The position numbers and the translations under genes are program-made. The notes under the pieces were generated by a model that worked only from the letters and a program-made list of their open reading frames with translations, ran no database searches and was not told the origin of the DNA. From Ephemerocybe angulata (taxonomy: Eukaryota > Basidiomycota > Agaricomycetes > Agaricales > Psathyrellaceae), in NCBI GenBank assembly GCA_013368325.1, contig JAACJK010000176.1, positions 186,001 through 250,000 of the forward strand: a stretch of 64,000 nt of DNA, given 5' to 3'. Each line of letters begins with the position of its first letter. Position 1 is the first letter of the stretch. Positions 24,185 to 36,149 of this stretch are shown one piece after another.

Positions 24185-26294
24185 ATGACGAGAGAGAACG
24201 TATCATCCTACTCCACCAACAACGGTCTGGGGACCTGGGGGTCTCCATACGACTTCGAACCCCTCCCCCGCGCTTCAGATTCGAACAATTTACAGGAGTT
24301 CTACGATCAGCCTGCCGCCTCTACCTCTTCAACCTCCTCCCGAGTACCTCACTCCTACATCGTACCCCCCATATTTCCAAGTACGTCTAACTAGCTATGT
24401 ACCCTCGAGTGCAACACCCATTCTTCAAAACATAGAATATTAATATTTCTTGGCCACTATAGACGTCCCAGCTGCTAGCCCTTCGAGCCCCTTGGTTCCT
24501 TGGACGGATGAATGGGTTATCAGCCTCGCTTACCTTATTAGGCGATCCAAACACTTGCAGCGGGAGATTAACCTGTTTGCGACTGCTCCGCCAGGGAGTG
24601 GATACCAGTATCGGGGACACCTTGTCAACAATAGGCCTTCCCCAGGAGAGCATGGTCAAGCTATGCGATCTACCCCCTCTTATTCGGAGGCCCGGTACAA
24701 GCCATACCCATCACATCATACTTTCCAAATGGGCTCACACACGCCGGCCGACAATCTGGGTTGGGAGCTGCCCTCTTTGCCTAGCTTCTCCTACCCCAAC
24801 ACGGACGTTGAGCAAGGACTATACCCTAGCACAGCTCATTCTGAGCATGTTTACGCAGTTGAACGTTCCAACTCGGAAGAGGTTGAGAAGGGAAAGGAAC
24901 TTGAGGACGTGGAAGAGGCGACTAGGAAGGAAACGAAGGTGACGTTGTCTACCGAGTACATTTTTCTTTTGCTAACTTGCTATCCATAACTCGTAGAGCA
25001 CGCTCAGTGCCGAGAAGGCCGGATTCTCGACATTGACCTCAGATCAATTCAAGTCGCTGGGGGTCAAGAGCACCAATCTCGGTACAATCACGGGTGCCCA
25101 ATTCTCAGATATTGTGGCGAAGTCATACATCCGAGCTGCAGGCCGGCTACCCGGACACCAGGAGATTCTTGACAAGGCGATTGAAGCTGCTTGGACGAAG
25201 GAGGTTGCATATATTGAAACGGAGCTGAAGACTGCTGTCGACAATTTCGGGGCCAAGGTAAGTTATTTATCAGAACGGTTTAAACCTTATTAACCCGTTA
25301 TTCCGCTCACTGGAAGCCTGAGAAATGGGTCATCTATGTCCTGACCACTATCATTGGTGCACTTTCACGACAATCAAACAAGCGTCTTGTATGCTTGTTT
25401 GAACTCCCGCTGTCCTGGTCTCTTCCAAGAAAGAACGACACCGGACTCAAGGTCGACCTTGATGTTGATGAGAAGCAAAGGATGCAAAATCCTACAGTTC
25501 TCCTCAAGTGCGACAGCGCTTCCTCACCCTTTTCACTTACTGGAAAGATCGATATCATGGTAATAACCCTTGACGAAGAATGCGTTGACGAAAGCTCTAG
25601 TACGTCAACAATTACACTCAAAGAAGTTCAACACAAGTTAAAGTTCTCTTGTGCGCCTTCCAGGAAAGACCATGGCGAGCTGTACGACCATTGACGAGGT
25701 CTTTGTTCAAGGGAGTTTGAAGGAGTTTCAGGATACTCAACTACTTTTAATTGAAGCCAAGGCCTTCGATCACACAGGGAATCTCGATGACCATCTTCCT
25801 CAGATAATAACGGAGGCTCTGGTAACGTGAGTTCCTTGCATTACGGATACTCTTACTTTCTCGCTCTTACGTTTGCATTCGCTGCATACTAGTGCGAAGA
25901 AAACCGGGTGCGTCCGATATTATTCCACTCTCGGGCTGCACTGACGAGCTCCCCGATACCTAGTCGCACAGCTGTTTCATGGTGCCTAACGAGTGGTCCA
26001 CGCTGGTACTTCGGCGTAGCGTCGGCCCCGAAGAATGAAACAAATAAGGACTCTGCAAGGGGTCCAAGGTACACGGTGACGTACTTTGAGGCTGAGCAGG
26101 TGGAACTGCAGTGCATCAGTGACTCAGACTCGGCGGATGGGGGCCGTCTCGAAGCAGCTATGAAGAAGATGAAGACAATCTGGACGATGCTTACCTTCTG
26201 GGTCGGTGTTTCTCGCCTTAGGAACATGTTGAAGGCACTTATCGCTTACTTTAGTCCTTCGGTGAACCAGGCAGGTTGGAGCGAATCCTGTTAA
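24185..26294 (+). CDS. PD-(D/E)XK nuclease-like domain protein
   Basis: Seven exons, 24185-24380, 24463-24938, 24997-25257, 25317-25599, 25664-25826, 25893-25907 and 25964-26294, join in phase to 574 aa. Residues 1-220 are Ser/Pro/Tyr-rich and probably disordered. The C-terminal half has the order expected of a PD-(D/E)XK fold: Asp390 in LTGKIDIMVI, Glu436-x-Lys438 in LLLIEAKAFD, then Gln452 in HLPQIITEAL, and a strand pair CLTSGPRWYFGVA. Such domains occur in fungal Crinkler-like proteins and transposon-linked nucleases. DNA cleavage is an inference from motif spacing only. Exon 6 is just 15 nt; without it the frame stops at the end of exon 5. Confidence 0.65.
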
Positions 26295-26555
26295 GAGCCA
26301 CGTCTGAACCACGACTTCAAGTTGGACACTCCTTCATTTCATCCTCATCTCAAGAAGGTAGTTCAGACTGACATGCCTAGTAGTCGCTACCATTGTTTGT
26401 ATCCCCAATACTGCCCATTGAACACTAGTACTTTTTAACGATGCTCAGTTGTGAGGTCCTGTACCGTCCCCCACCGTGCCTCGTGGCTGTGTAATAGGTC
26501 TACTTATATCTGTGTGCGTCTGTGGGCGGATTGAGCGTGCGAATAGTTTGCCAGC

Positions 26556-29045
26556 ATGTTCATTGATGCTGACCGTGACGCAACTTGCAAATTCGCTTCG
26601 ACGCCAAATCCCCTCCCCCCTATGAGCATGTCTGTCTCCCGATCCAAGGGGACTAGAAACCTTAGCCGGGAACAGTCTTTAGTGCGTCACATGTTAAAGT
26701 CTCCCAACAACGTGCCTGATAGTAACGCAGTTGCGCGTACCGGGGTCAAGCGCTGCCGATAAACTGATTCTAGCATCCCTACCTGACGAGCTTCTGACGC
26801 TTATAGTCGCTGAGCTCGACCTGAAAGACCTTTTAACGATAAGAGGAGTGAGTGAAGCCTCACATCCGTGTCTATACCCATATTTACCATGCACGATATA
26901 GGTTTGCAGATCGCTGCGAACAGCCAGCAGCAGGCGTGAGGCATGGCGCTCCATGTATCTCAGATCTCTTGGAGAGTCCCTTCCGAGGCCTTTCTTTATG
27001 CCTAAGCCGATCAAGGAGTGTTCCGCAGAAGAAATCGAATATTCTCTGCGAAGGTGGCGTTCGGAATGGCCGCCAGGGGGTGTGATGCACCAGGTCAAGC
27101 GCTCAATCGTAAATGGACCACCCAAAAGCTATGCACACTCGCATTCCATGGTCTTAACCCCAGGCGGACGATGGGCCATGACAGGGTATGCTGATGGGTC
27201 GGTTTGGTGCTTCGATTTATCGGACAATCTGGCATCCACCGCAGACGTAGAGCCTTTCATGCTACTTCCGTCAAGGCATATTGGCGTAAGCGTGTCGAAG
27301 CCCGACGTGCAAGTTTTCATTGCCATAGATTACACGTCTGATGAAGCTGCTGGGATAGCCTCCAAGACTCATCACCTTACTCGATTCAACATGGCGGTCA
27401 TTACTTGCCCGTTCGACTACCGTTCTACAGGAGCCTCTACCCACATCGATATATGGCGCGTTCATCTTCCAGGAGACAAAGAGATTGCACCTACAGGGGC
27501 ACCGCAGCTGGTTTTGGGCGATCATCTATCCTCATTCAAGGATTCCGGGTCTGGGAAGTTGCTCAGCTGTAGCCTTTATGGGAAGGCTGTCGCATACAGC
27601 ATGAAATCGCCACCTTCCCAGTGCACGGTTATAGTAGAATGGGCAGAGGCTGACGGCAAAAATGAAGATCAAGGCGCTCAACGCTGGTACATCCCCGAAG
27701 AAACATCCATGGTGAACATTTCCTCATGTTTGACATCGCTTCCATCAATATGCTTATGCCTTGCTGCACCCAGAACATACTATTGCTCCCTGGGGACCGA
27801 ATACTCACAACGCACATGGCAGGTTACATATGCCTATACAATTGGCGTTTGGACTGCCCATCATCGACACTTTCACCCAGGAATCAGGAACTTGAATATG
27901 TCCCCCCTTCCTGGACACGTGGGGAACTGGGATGCATCTGCGACAGGGCGATTTCACCGCTCTTCGTTGCACGAAACACTATTCGCTTAGTCATTCCCAC
28001 CGCAAACGAACTCTTTGCCCTGACCATACCCAATGAAAGCCACGATCCCTCATTGATTAAATTTCAATCTCTCGTGATGGGGTACTCTGGGGTTCTAGAT
28101 TTGACGCTCGGGTTTGGATACGACCGCGGCGCAGGTGTCGTATGCGAAGACCCCATTAATAGCCTTTTTTTCACCAGGTACCGATGGAAGGACGATTCGC
28201 CCCTGCTTATCGAAGAAGGACATCGACAGGAATCCACATTCACCGAATACGAACTCACCGATCCCGATCTTCAAAATGCAGGCCGCGTACTCTACGATCA
28301 ATTTTCTAATCGCCTTTTCGTGTTCGATGCTTCTGTTTCGTATGTTCTCACTCTGGTCAATTCCCCACCACCCACTGCACCAGCGCATTCTGTACTTCCC
28401 GTAACGGAACCCGCAACCGCCGGGGACACTCCAACCGAGTCAGAGAGTCCCGCGCAAGTCGAACCCACGGAACCTCCCACTCCTTCGGACAAGCCTCCTA
28501 CTCTCATACCCAACGATTCTGTATCCCCCTCGAAGGAGGAGAATCCTGCCCCTCCGACTGTCCCCAGCGGCCCCGCCATTTCTGAAGGGGATCTTCCAGT
28601 TCCCAGCAAAGCCGTGGCCTTGCCGACGATCCCAGAATCTTCGGCCCATGCCGAGGAAGACGCCCTTACGACCTCTGTTAGTGACCCAGGAGCCCATCTC
28701 GAACCCGATCCCATCAGTGGACCAAGTAGCGGAGACCGCAGTACTCCTGACGCCGTGCCATCTGACCACGAAGAGGAGGAGGTTGAGGACGAGTCGAAGG
28801 CGGAGAAGGAGGTTGAGGATGAGTCTAAGGCGGAAAAGGAGGTTGAGGACGAGTCTAAGGCGGAGAAGGAGGTTGAGGACGAGGCGATGGCGGAGAAGGA
28901 GGTTGTGGACGAGTCGAAGGCAGAGAAGGAGGTTGTGGATGCCGTTTCAATCCCGGATGGAGCAAAAGAGAAGGACACAGAGGGAGGAGGAGGTGCGGAG
29001 AAGGATACTGAAGGCGCAGATGAGGTCGAGCGCGAGGAACGATAG
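26556..29045 (+). CDS. F-box protein with acidic tandem-repeat tail
   Basis: Four exons, 26556-26681, 26731-26847, 26902-27711 and 27774-29045, join in phase 0 to 774 aa. Residues 56-90 form an F-box (LASLPDELLTLIVAELDLKD, then VCRSLRTA), the Skp1-binding module of SCF ubiquitin ligases. Residues about 100-570 are beta-rich and include a WD-like repeat (GGRWAMTGYADGSVWCFDLS), suggesting a propeller substrate domain. Residues 570-685 are Pro/Ser/Glu-rich, and about 687-740 are five 10-residue acidic repeats (EVEDESKAEK). The partner is unknown. Confidence 0.75.
28779..28940 (+). repeat. 30-bp in-frame tandem repeat
   Basis: Five 30-bp units starting at 28779, 28809, 28839, 28869 and 28899, plus a partial sixth, encode EVEDESKAEK with a few substitutions (EAMAEK, EVVDES). 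The period is a multiple of three, so copy-number change keeps the frame. Confidence 0.9.
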
Positions 29046-29681
29046 CGAAAATTGGCTGGACGAGACCGTCGGCCTATCCCATGTATACCCGGACAATCTA
29101 CTTTTTCCACTTTACCTCGATTAACATTCGCATTTCGATTAGCATAACCGGTCATAACCCCCTCTGAGTCCCGTTCTGCCGTGCATAGGTACGATTAGAT
29201 TTACGGGTGCTATCCTTGATATCTATACTCCCAAGTTCCTTCGTAACCTTGTATCCTATGTATTCATCGTTCGTAGTGATCAAGTTTGCTTACCCGCACA
29301 AATATCCAAGCTTTGCCTTTTCGCACGTACTCTGCACCCTCCAAAAAGTCGTGGTGCACATTACCACATTGACAAGCAGTGGAAGATGCGTCCACTCGTC
29401 GTTCCACCCGCGAGCATATGGCGGGCAGCCGAACGGGCAGCTGCTGGGCCCTGGCACATCTAGGTCATCGTCATTGGGCGACAAAGACTCAGGATACCTT
29501 ACTGGTTAAGAAATGCATCGACAATATCCACAGTTGCAGACAGATATTTCAACAGTTGTCAGTATTCATCTCCTCTCTGGAACTGGCTCCCTTGGCAGCG
29601 CCGCCAGATCGCGATCACATCCCCCACTACCACCGATCTCCAACATACCCATCCGGATTCCGCATCTCTTCTCAAACCACC
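29046..29681. other. Intergenic region upstream of the hydrolase
   Basis: About 640 bases without a recognised gene. The last 50 bases before the hydrolase start are C/T/A-rich, as is usual for leaders in this window. Confidence 0.4.
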
Positions 29682-31003
29682 ATGTCCTCCACCTCCCCAC
29701 TCCCCAAAACGACCCTCGTCTACAAAACCACCAAAGAAGGGCTCGACATTCATATCGACGCATGGGCGCCTAAATCATCATCACCTATCGGGAGTGATAA
29801 ACGCCCTGCGTTCGTCTACTTCCACGGCGGCGGCCTCGTAGCCGGTGCACGAGACGTCTGGATTCCCGAATGGCTATTCAGTGAGCCATCTACTCCTCAT
29901 CTTATGTCCATCTGCATCCCGGCCCAGCTGCCATCTAAACTCAAATCATAGCCCGCCTCACGGAGAAAGGCTACCTCTTCATCTCCGCAGACTACAGACT
30001 CATCCCGCCAAGCACGGGGTACGATATCAGAGACGATGTGAAAGATCTCTGGGCGTACATCACCAACCCATCTCTGAAGCTTTCTTTCCCCGAGGGAGAT
30101 GAGGCAAACAAAGAGCTCCAGATCGACGTGGACGCGATCGCAGTAGGCGGCTCGAGCGCAGGCGGGTACTGCGCGTACCTCGCCGCGATGCACTGCAAAA
30201 GCCCCAAACCAAAGGCCCTCGTAGAGATCTACGGTCTAGGCGGGCAAATCTTCGTACGTCTTTCCCATCTGAATCTGCCTATCATATTGCCAGCTAAATC
30301 GCTGAACAACATCCAGAGCTCGTTCTACCTCAGCCCCAAAACCACTGCCTTCACAACCCAATCCCTCGAATGGATAGACCCCTCCTCCCCCCAATACACC
30401 CCCTACCAGCACCCCTACCCCACCCCACCCGCCACACTATCCCAATCGCATCCCACCTACGCCGGGCCCGACCACCCCCTCGGCCCCACCTACCCCTCCA
30501 ACCCGCGCATGCAGCTCGCCTGGCTCTACCTCCAACAAGCCACCCTCCTCGACTACATCACCGGCTCACACTCCCCCAGCTTCAGCGCACAAATGCGCGC
30601 AGCGGTCGGGTTGCCCGCGAGCGCAGGCACCGCGGCCTCTGAGACGGTGGTTGCGAGCCCCAGCGCGCAGGACGCGGTAGTGAAGGCGGTGGAGTCTAGC
30701 TTTGCGGGTGCGGATGCCAAAGCGCACTTCCGCGAGCTGTTTCCGCAGTTCAATATCACGAAGGGCGAGTGGCCGCCGACGGTGTTTCTGCATGGGAAGG
30801 AGGATACGGGACTGCCCGTAGGCGACTCGGAGCATATGTTCAGGCTGTTGAAGGCGAAAGACGTGCCGAGGGAGATGTATCGAGTCGAGGGGGAGGAGCA
30901 CTCGTTTGACTATAAGGAGGGTGTGGAAGACGTTTGGGGTCCGGTGTTCGACGCCGTGGTGAAGTTCGTGGACAACCATACACTTCCCGAGGCCAAAGCG
31001 TGA
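29682..31003 (+). CDS. Alpha/beta-hydrolase, HSL-like esterase
   Basis: Three exons, 29682-29880, 29952-30253 and 30317-31003, give 395 aa. Motifs of the hormone-sensitive-lipase-type esterases are present: oxyanion HGGG (48-51), ADYRL, nucleophile elbow G-S-S-A-G with Ser135, a late acid in GKEDTGLPVGDSEH and the catalytic His in EGEEHSFDY. There is no signal peptide or membrane helix, so it is probably cytosolic. The 63-nt second intron is a multiple of three and lacks a stop, so retention would add 21 residues. The gene converges on EF-G1, whose stop lies 108 bases away. The substrate cannot be told from the sequence. Confidence 0.88.
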
Positions 31004-31111
31004 TTGAAATATTGATAAAGGATTAGTCGTAATAAGTATACGTCGCAGTGCGTGTGTAGTATAGTACAGGTATCTAAGGTGGTGGTTGGTAGATGTCGTC
31101 TATCCTGACGT

Positions 31112-33803
31112 CTATTTTTTAACCTGGGGGAGCGTCTTCCTGTACGCCTCCTCAAGGTCCTTCTGCAAGTTAGGCAGGACAGGTTGGTGAAGCTAACAAA
31201 CGCGATAAGCAACTTGCTACAACTTGACGAGGAGACAGAAAGCCCACCTTATACTCCATGCTGAACTCTCCCTTGCCCTGGGTGCTTCCCCTAAGCTGGT
31301 TCGAATACCCGAACATCTCATTCAACGCAACCTCCGCAACAGCGGTAAACTCGTCATCGCGGACCTCACTATCCACGATCGTACCCCTGCGCGTGTTCAA
31401 GCCGCCAATAACCTGGCTCTGGAACTCGCCGGGGGCAACGACCTCGACGGTCATGACAGGTTCGAGGATAATGGGCGCCGCAAGCTTGAACGCCTCGCGG
31501 AACGCACCGATCGCGGCGAGCCTGAACGCCAGTTCGGAGGAATCGACGGCGTGGAAGGCTCCATCCTTCAGCACGAAGCGCACGCCGGAGATCGCGTTGC
31601 CGGAGAGAGTTCCCTTCTCCAAAGCTTCGTAGAATCCCTTTACAGGTGACAAACATGAGTATTGAGAGGAAGGAAGGTGGGTAGACTGCATACCTTCTCG
31701 ATGGCGGGGATGAAGTTAGAGGGGATGTTACCACCCATAACGACGTTCTCGAACGCAATGTCCTTGCCAGTCTCGGGGTCGACCTCCATGGGCTCAATGA
31801 ACCCGGAGACCTTGGCATACTGTCCAGCACCTCCAGTCTGCTTCTTGTGCGTATAGGTGAACTCGGCGCGACGGGTGATCGTCTCGCGGAACGCGACACG
31901 GGGCTTGCCAGTGACACAATCGGTGTTGTACTCGCGGCGCATACGCTCGACGTAGATCTCGAGGTGCAGCTCGCCCATTCCAGAGATGATAGTCTCCTTG
32001 GACTCGTGGTCGATGTGCACTTTGAAGGTCGGGTCTTCCTTTTGGAAGCGGTTGAGGGCGCGGGAGAAGTTGGGTGTTTCGTTGCCCTTGGGTTTGATCG
32101 AGAGCGAGATGACGGGGTCGGGGACGAACATGTTGGTCTAGAGGGAGTGGTAAGCAACAAAAATGTGTTAAGAGAAAGCTTTGAAGACGTACCATAGAGT
32201 ACTGGGTCGTTCCATCGGTAAAGGTATCACCACTGGAGCACTCAACACCGAACATAGCGCAAATCTCTCCAGGGCCAATGGCATCGACTTCCTCCATCTC
32301 GTTGGAGTGCATCTTCACGAGTCGGGGCACCTTGACCTTCTTGCCGGTCCTGACGTTCCAAATCTGCATCGACTTCTTCAAGGTGCCCTGGTACACCCTC
32401 ATGTAGGTGAGCTGGCCGAACCTGCCTTCCTCGAGCTTGAACGCGAGACCAACGAGGGGCGCAGCGGCGGCAGGGACAAGGGGCACGTCGGGGGTTGCAG
32501 ATGCACTGGTGTTCGTTCCGGTAGCAGCGTTCTTCATGTCGATAGCGAGGACCTCCTTCTCAGACGGGTTAGGCATGTAGTCGCACACACCGTCCAAGAG
32601 GGGCTGGATACCCGTGTTCTTGATCGCACTACCCATGAAGACGGGAGAGAACTTGAGTCCGATGGTCGAGCGCCTCACGGCCTCGGCTATCTGCACGTTC
32701 GAAGGCGTCTCGTCTAGCAAAACCAGGTCACCAATCTCCTCGTCGACCTCCGCGAGCTGCTCGATGAGCTCCTGACGCTTCTGCGTCGCGAGCTCGAGAA
32801 CTTCGGCGGGGATTTCCTGGGAGATGACGACGTCCGAGCCCTTGTGGCCTTCGTTGTAGATGGCGCGCCAGTGTACGAGGTCGACGACGCCGCGGAATTG
32901 GTCTTCGGTGCCGATGGGGACTTGGACGGCGGCGGCGGGGATGCGGAGCTTGGACCGAATTTGTTGCACAATACGCCATGGGTTTGCACCGGGCCTGTCC
33001 ATCTTGTTGACGAATGAGATACGGGGAACGCCGTAGCGACGCATTTGCCTGTCGACCGTTGTGGTTTGGGACTGCCAGAATATCGTCGTTAGCCCATTCG
33101 TACTGGGGAATGGTAATGGGAAAGCGCACCTGAACACCAGCAACCGCACATAAAACCAAGATAGCGCCGTCAAGAACGCGAAGCGCCCGCTCGACCTCGA
33201 TAGTGAAGTCGACGTGCCCGGGGGTATCGATGATGTTGATAGCGTAGCGCTGCTTGCTTCCGTCGATAGCGTCCGTAGCCTCCCAATCACAGAACGTAGC
33301 CGCGCTCTGGATCGTAATTCCCTTTTCCCTCTCCAAGTCCATGCTGTCCATCTTCGCGCCAACCGAGTCGCGTCCACGAACCTATTCCTTGTCAGTACAC
33401 GCCTTCAACCCAAAACAACCACACTCACCTCGTGAATCTCGCGAATCCTGCCGGTATAGAAGAGAATACGTTCCGTCAAAGTGGTCTTGCCCGAATCAAT
33501 ATGGGCAGACACGCCAATATTCCGCTGGAAGTTCAACCGCTGGCGGTCCGCGTCCGTCAGAGGTACGGTGGGTGCCGCCTCCGCTGCCTCTGCCGCCTCC
33601 TCAGCTACAGTCTCGGCTGCAGCCGTCGACGCCATCCTCCTCGACACAAAGCCCGTCGTCGGTGTCGCTGTGCGTTGGCATTGTGCTGCTACCGTCCGGG
33701 GTGCGAGTTGTTGCCAGCTGGACACTGCGGCGGGGCCAGTCAGACGCAGTGACTTGGCCCGGCAGGTCCTAAAGAGTGCGCGGCGGAGTAACATGCTCCT
33801 CAA
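31112..33803 (-). CDS. MEF1: Elongation factor G1, mitochondrial
   Basis: Six exons on the minus strand, 33803-33429, 33381-33130, 33071-32193, 32137-31694, 31637-31248 and 31162-31112, join in phase to 796 aa. An Arg/Ala/Ser-rich N-terminus (about residues 1-60) is a mitochondrial presequence. The GTPase motifs follow: [14 protein letters not shown] (P-loop), [16 protein letters not shown] and GSAIKN. Domain IV/V motifs include [14 protein letters not shown] and [12 protein letters not shown]. The protein translocates tRNA-mRNA on the mitochondrial ribosome. Length and order are normal. A second in-frame Met follows at codon 4. Identification is firm. Confidence 0.97.
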
Positions 33804-34735
33804 GCCGTCCTGGTGAGCGCCAGTGAAGGGATGCGCTGGAGGCGGTGGTGTGGGGAGAGGTGAAAGTTGGAAAATTGATGCCGCGACCCGGGACGGTCGT
33901 GTAACTCTTATCTCCGTTTGGCTGAGCCCCTAACGCAGGCGCCGGTCGTGGCCGACTTGGGTAGATACAGCAGATTAAGGCCTTGAATCAGGGTAGGGCC
34001 TGGTTAAAGACTAAAAAGCCTCATACTACCCCAGAAATTCTCGCCAATTTTTTGGCTTTGACTGGTAAGAATAACGGGCAAGGTATGTAGCCCATCCCGA
34101 CGGAACACAGCGAACGGTTCCTCATTCTTACCCAAATACCTATACCAGGCACATCAGTTGCATCTCAGCATCCTATAGGTCCTCATATACATTTTCAGAG
34201 GTATTTTTTGAATTCGCGCCGAGCAATCCTCGTTCAGCACGGCGGACGCTTCGGGGTTAAGCAAGCAAGTCTCGATTCCCCGATGGTCTTCCACCGCCAT
34301 CCATTCTCGGAGCTTAGTGCTTAGTTCTAGACTTCTATGACGGCTAATGCATTAGTGCACTACTTAACTCAAAGCAACTCAGAATAAGAGCAGCTTCGAA
34401 TGCAACTCAGCCCCTGGACGGCGGGCGCTTGCTGTTCGTCGGAGTTTGAACGCGAGCGCCAAACATCTTTGCAACACCATTGCGAAACACAGTGAAACTT
34501 CGGTATCGGGCACTGCGATGAGCGTAGTGGCTGTTTTGACATTACCTCTACGTCTGATTACGATACACATCTCGAGATAAGTAGTCTCTTCATGTTCTAC
34601 ATCTCCCTTGTCATGAGTAGGGTAGACGCGCACGGTTGCGAGCTTTGACGGGAAGAACACGAAAGCCAATGGATACATAGATAGGCAGAGTTCGCTGGCG
34701 TAGTTGTCTAATTCCAAAGAGTATGCTACATACAA
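33804..34735. other. Intergenic region, nothing recognised
   Basis: Upstream of EF-G1. Near 34646-34700 a short stretch (gcgagctttgacggg, gaacacgaaagccaa) matches 43662-43715 next to membrane-protein copy B. It is a piece of a FunK1 gene carried with duplicated copy C. Confidence 0.5.
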
Positions 34736-35340
34736 GTCAGGAGATCCTCATTGTCAGATAATACATAGGCGTCACACATCATTATGATACTAATTCATAT
34801 CTTTATCCTCCCCAACATCTTGCTCGACTCTCGGGTAAAGCCACGCTTGCACCGCCCAGCCAAGCATGACACCACCAAAGAACAAGTCTCCGACCGTGAA
34901 CGCAGGACGAACGTGGTCCTCTCCCCTGATACCCGGAAGCCACACCGAGATGTTGCACACAAACTCAATGAGGCCAAGCCAGGCTGCAAGTTTGTATTGA
35001 CCTGCAAAGGTCTTCGCGCGATAGTTGAGGAGGAGCTGGAATGCAAATGCGGACAGCTCGAGAGGCAGAAGGGTGTATTCTTGGAGATTTGAGTAGAGGG
35101 CAGTGTTGGTATCAGGAATATCGGGGGCGGGCCCGACGTGCGCAATGAGGGGGTACTTTCGGAGAGGGGAGGCGAGGTACAGGCTGAATGAGGCTATGAG
35201 AATCTGGGGAAAGGTAAGGAATTGGTATATGACAACGAAGAAGGTACTCACCCCCAATATGAATTTTGTCTGGCCCCGAGTTTCAAGTCTAAGGCTCGCA
35301 CGCTCAAGATGCGAAGCGGGCATCATCGCGAGGAAGGGTC
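34736..35340 (-). pseudogene. Truncated copy C of the multi-pass membrane protein gene
   Basis: The minus strand from about 35339 to the stop at 34790 is almost identical to the last about 560 bases of copy B (44312-43752). Over the first about 400 bases I count only a few substitutions. It encodes MMPASHLERASLRLETRGQT, an intron, then the helical C-terminus with LNYRAKTFAGQYK and the stop. Homology ends abruptly after gaggaaggg at about 35339, so the N-terminal helix, ectodomain and first C-terminal helices are absent. It is a recent partial duplicate, most likely non-functional. Confidence 0.85.
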
Positions 35341-36149
35341 GGAGTAATGCCTGCGGAATGGGCGCGCGCTCGCTGTGATGGATGATGCTCCTTCGTCGGG
35401 AATTGCTTTTTATGGGTTCAAAATGTCTATTTGGGGTTAAAAAGTCGAAAAAAGAGCTAACTTATTTACTCTACAGACTCTATCTAGGCTTTTCTGACGG
35501 GACGACCACCCCCCGACGCTGAGTACATGGCTGTTGAAGACATGCAGAGCACCGTCGGGGCGTAACTTGGGGACATCACCCTTCGTTGGGGAAGCGAGAC
35601 GAAATGGCCTGGCCTTTATAGACGAGAATCGCGCACGGACCGTCACGGGAGCCAGCTGGCGATGGGCCCTGTCGGGTACGTACATACTTGGCGTATGTAG
35701 ATTGTGTGTTCGCTTCACGGTATTGCGTCCGTTCTCTTTCCTTTGCACTCCTCACCACTGTGCGCTAATTACCCTTTCTTAGGTGAGCTTGAATGCATGG
35801 TCAGGAGCTCAATACAGTTCCATAGCTGACAGAAGGAGGGTAAAGAGGCTGTAAACACCTCTCGAGGTAGGAGAATTCATTGATTGACGGCACCTGTATG
35901 TACGTACGCGGCCAAGTCCCGAGCTAGAATTATTTTTTCGAGCACTTACCCGCACACAGCCCCGGATCTCGATAGAGGGCCGATCCTGCGCTTGGTAATT
36001 CTCACAGACCTACGTGGACTGACAGAGTCGGACCATCCCATTTCTTTACCTATACTATTTCGAACCACGTCGCCACGCTTCGCACTCGTCTTTCGTCCAC
36101 ACTCCGTACTCGCCCTCTCAGGTCACCCGGTATACTTCCCTTCCTAAAC
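35341..36149. other. Intergenic region, nothing recognised
   Basis: About 800 bases between copy C and the small predicted gene at 36150. The last 100 bases are pyrimidine-rich and could be a leader. No other feature is supported. Confidence 0.4.

Noticed and set aside
28298..29155. Minus-strand ORF of 285 codons with Ser/Thr repeats
   Set aside because: Antisense of the F-box acidic repeat tail.
31369..32160. Minus-strand ORF of 263 codons rich in Ser/Arg/Pro
   Set aside because: Alternative frame of EF-G1 exons.
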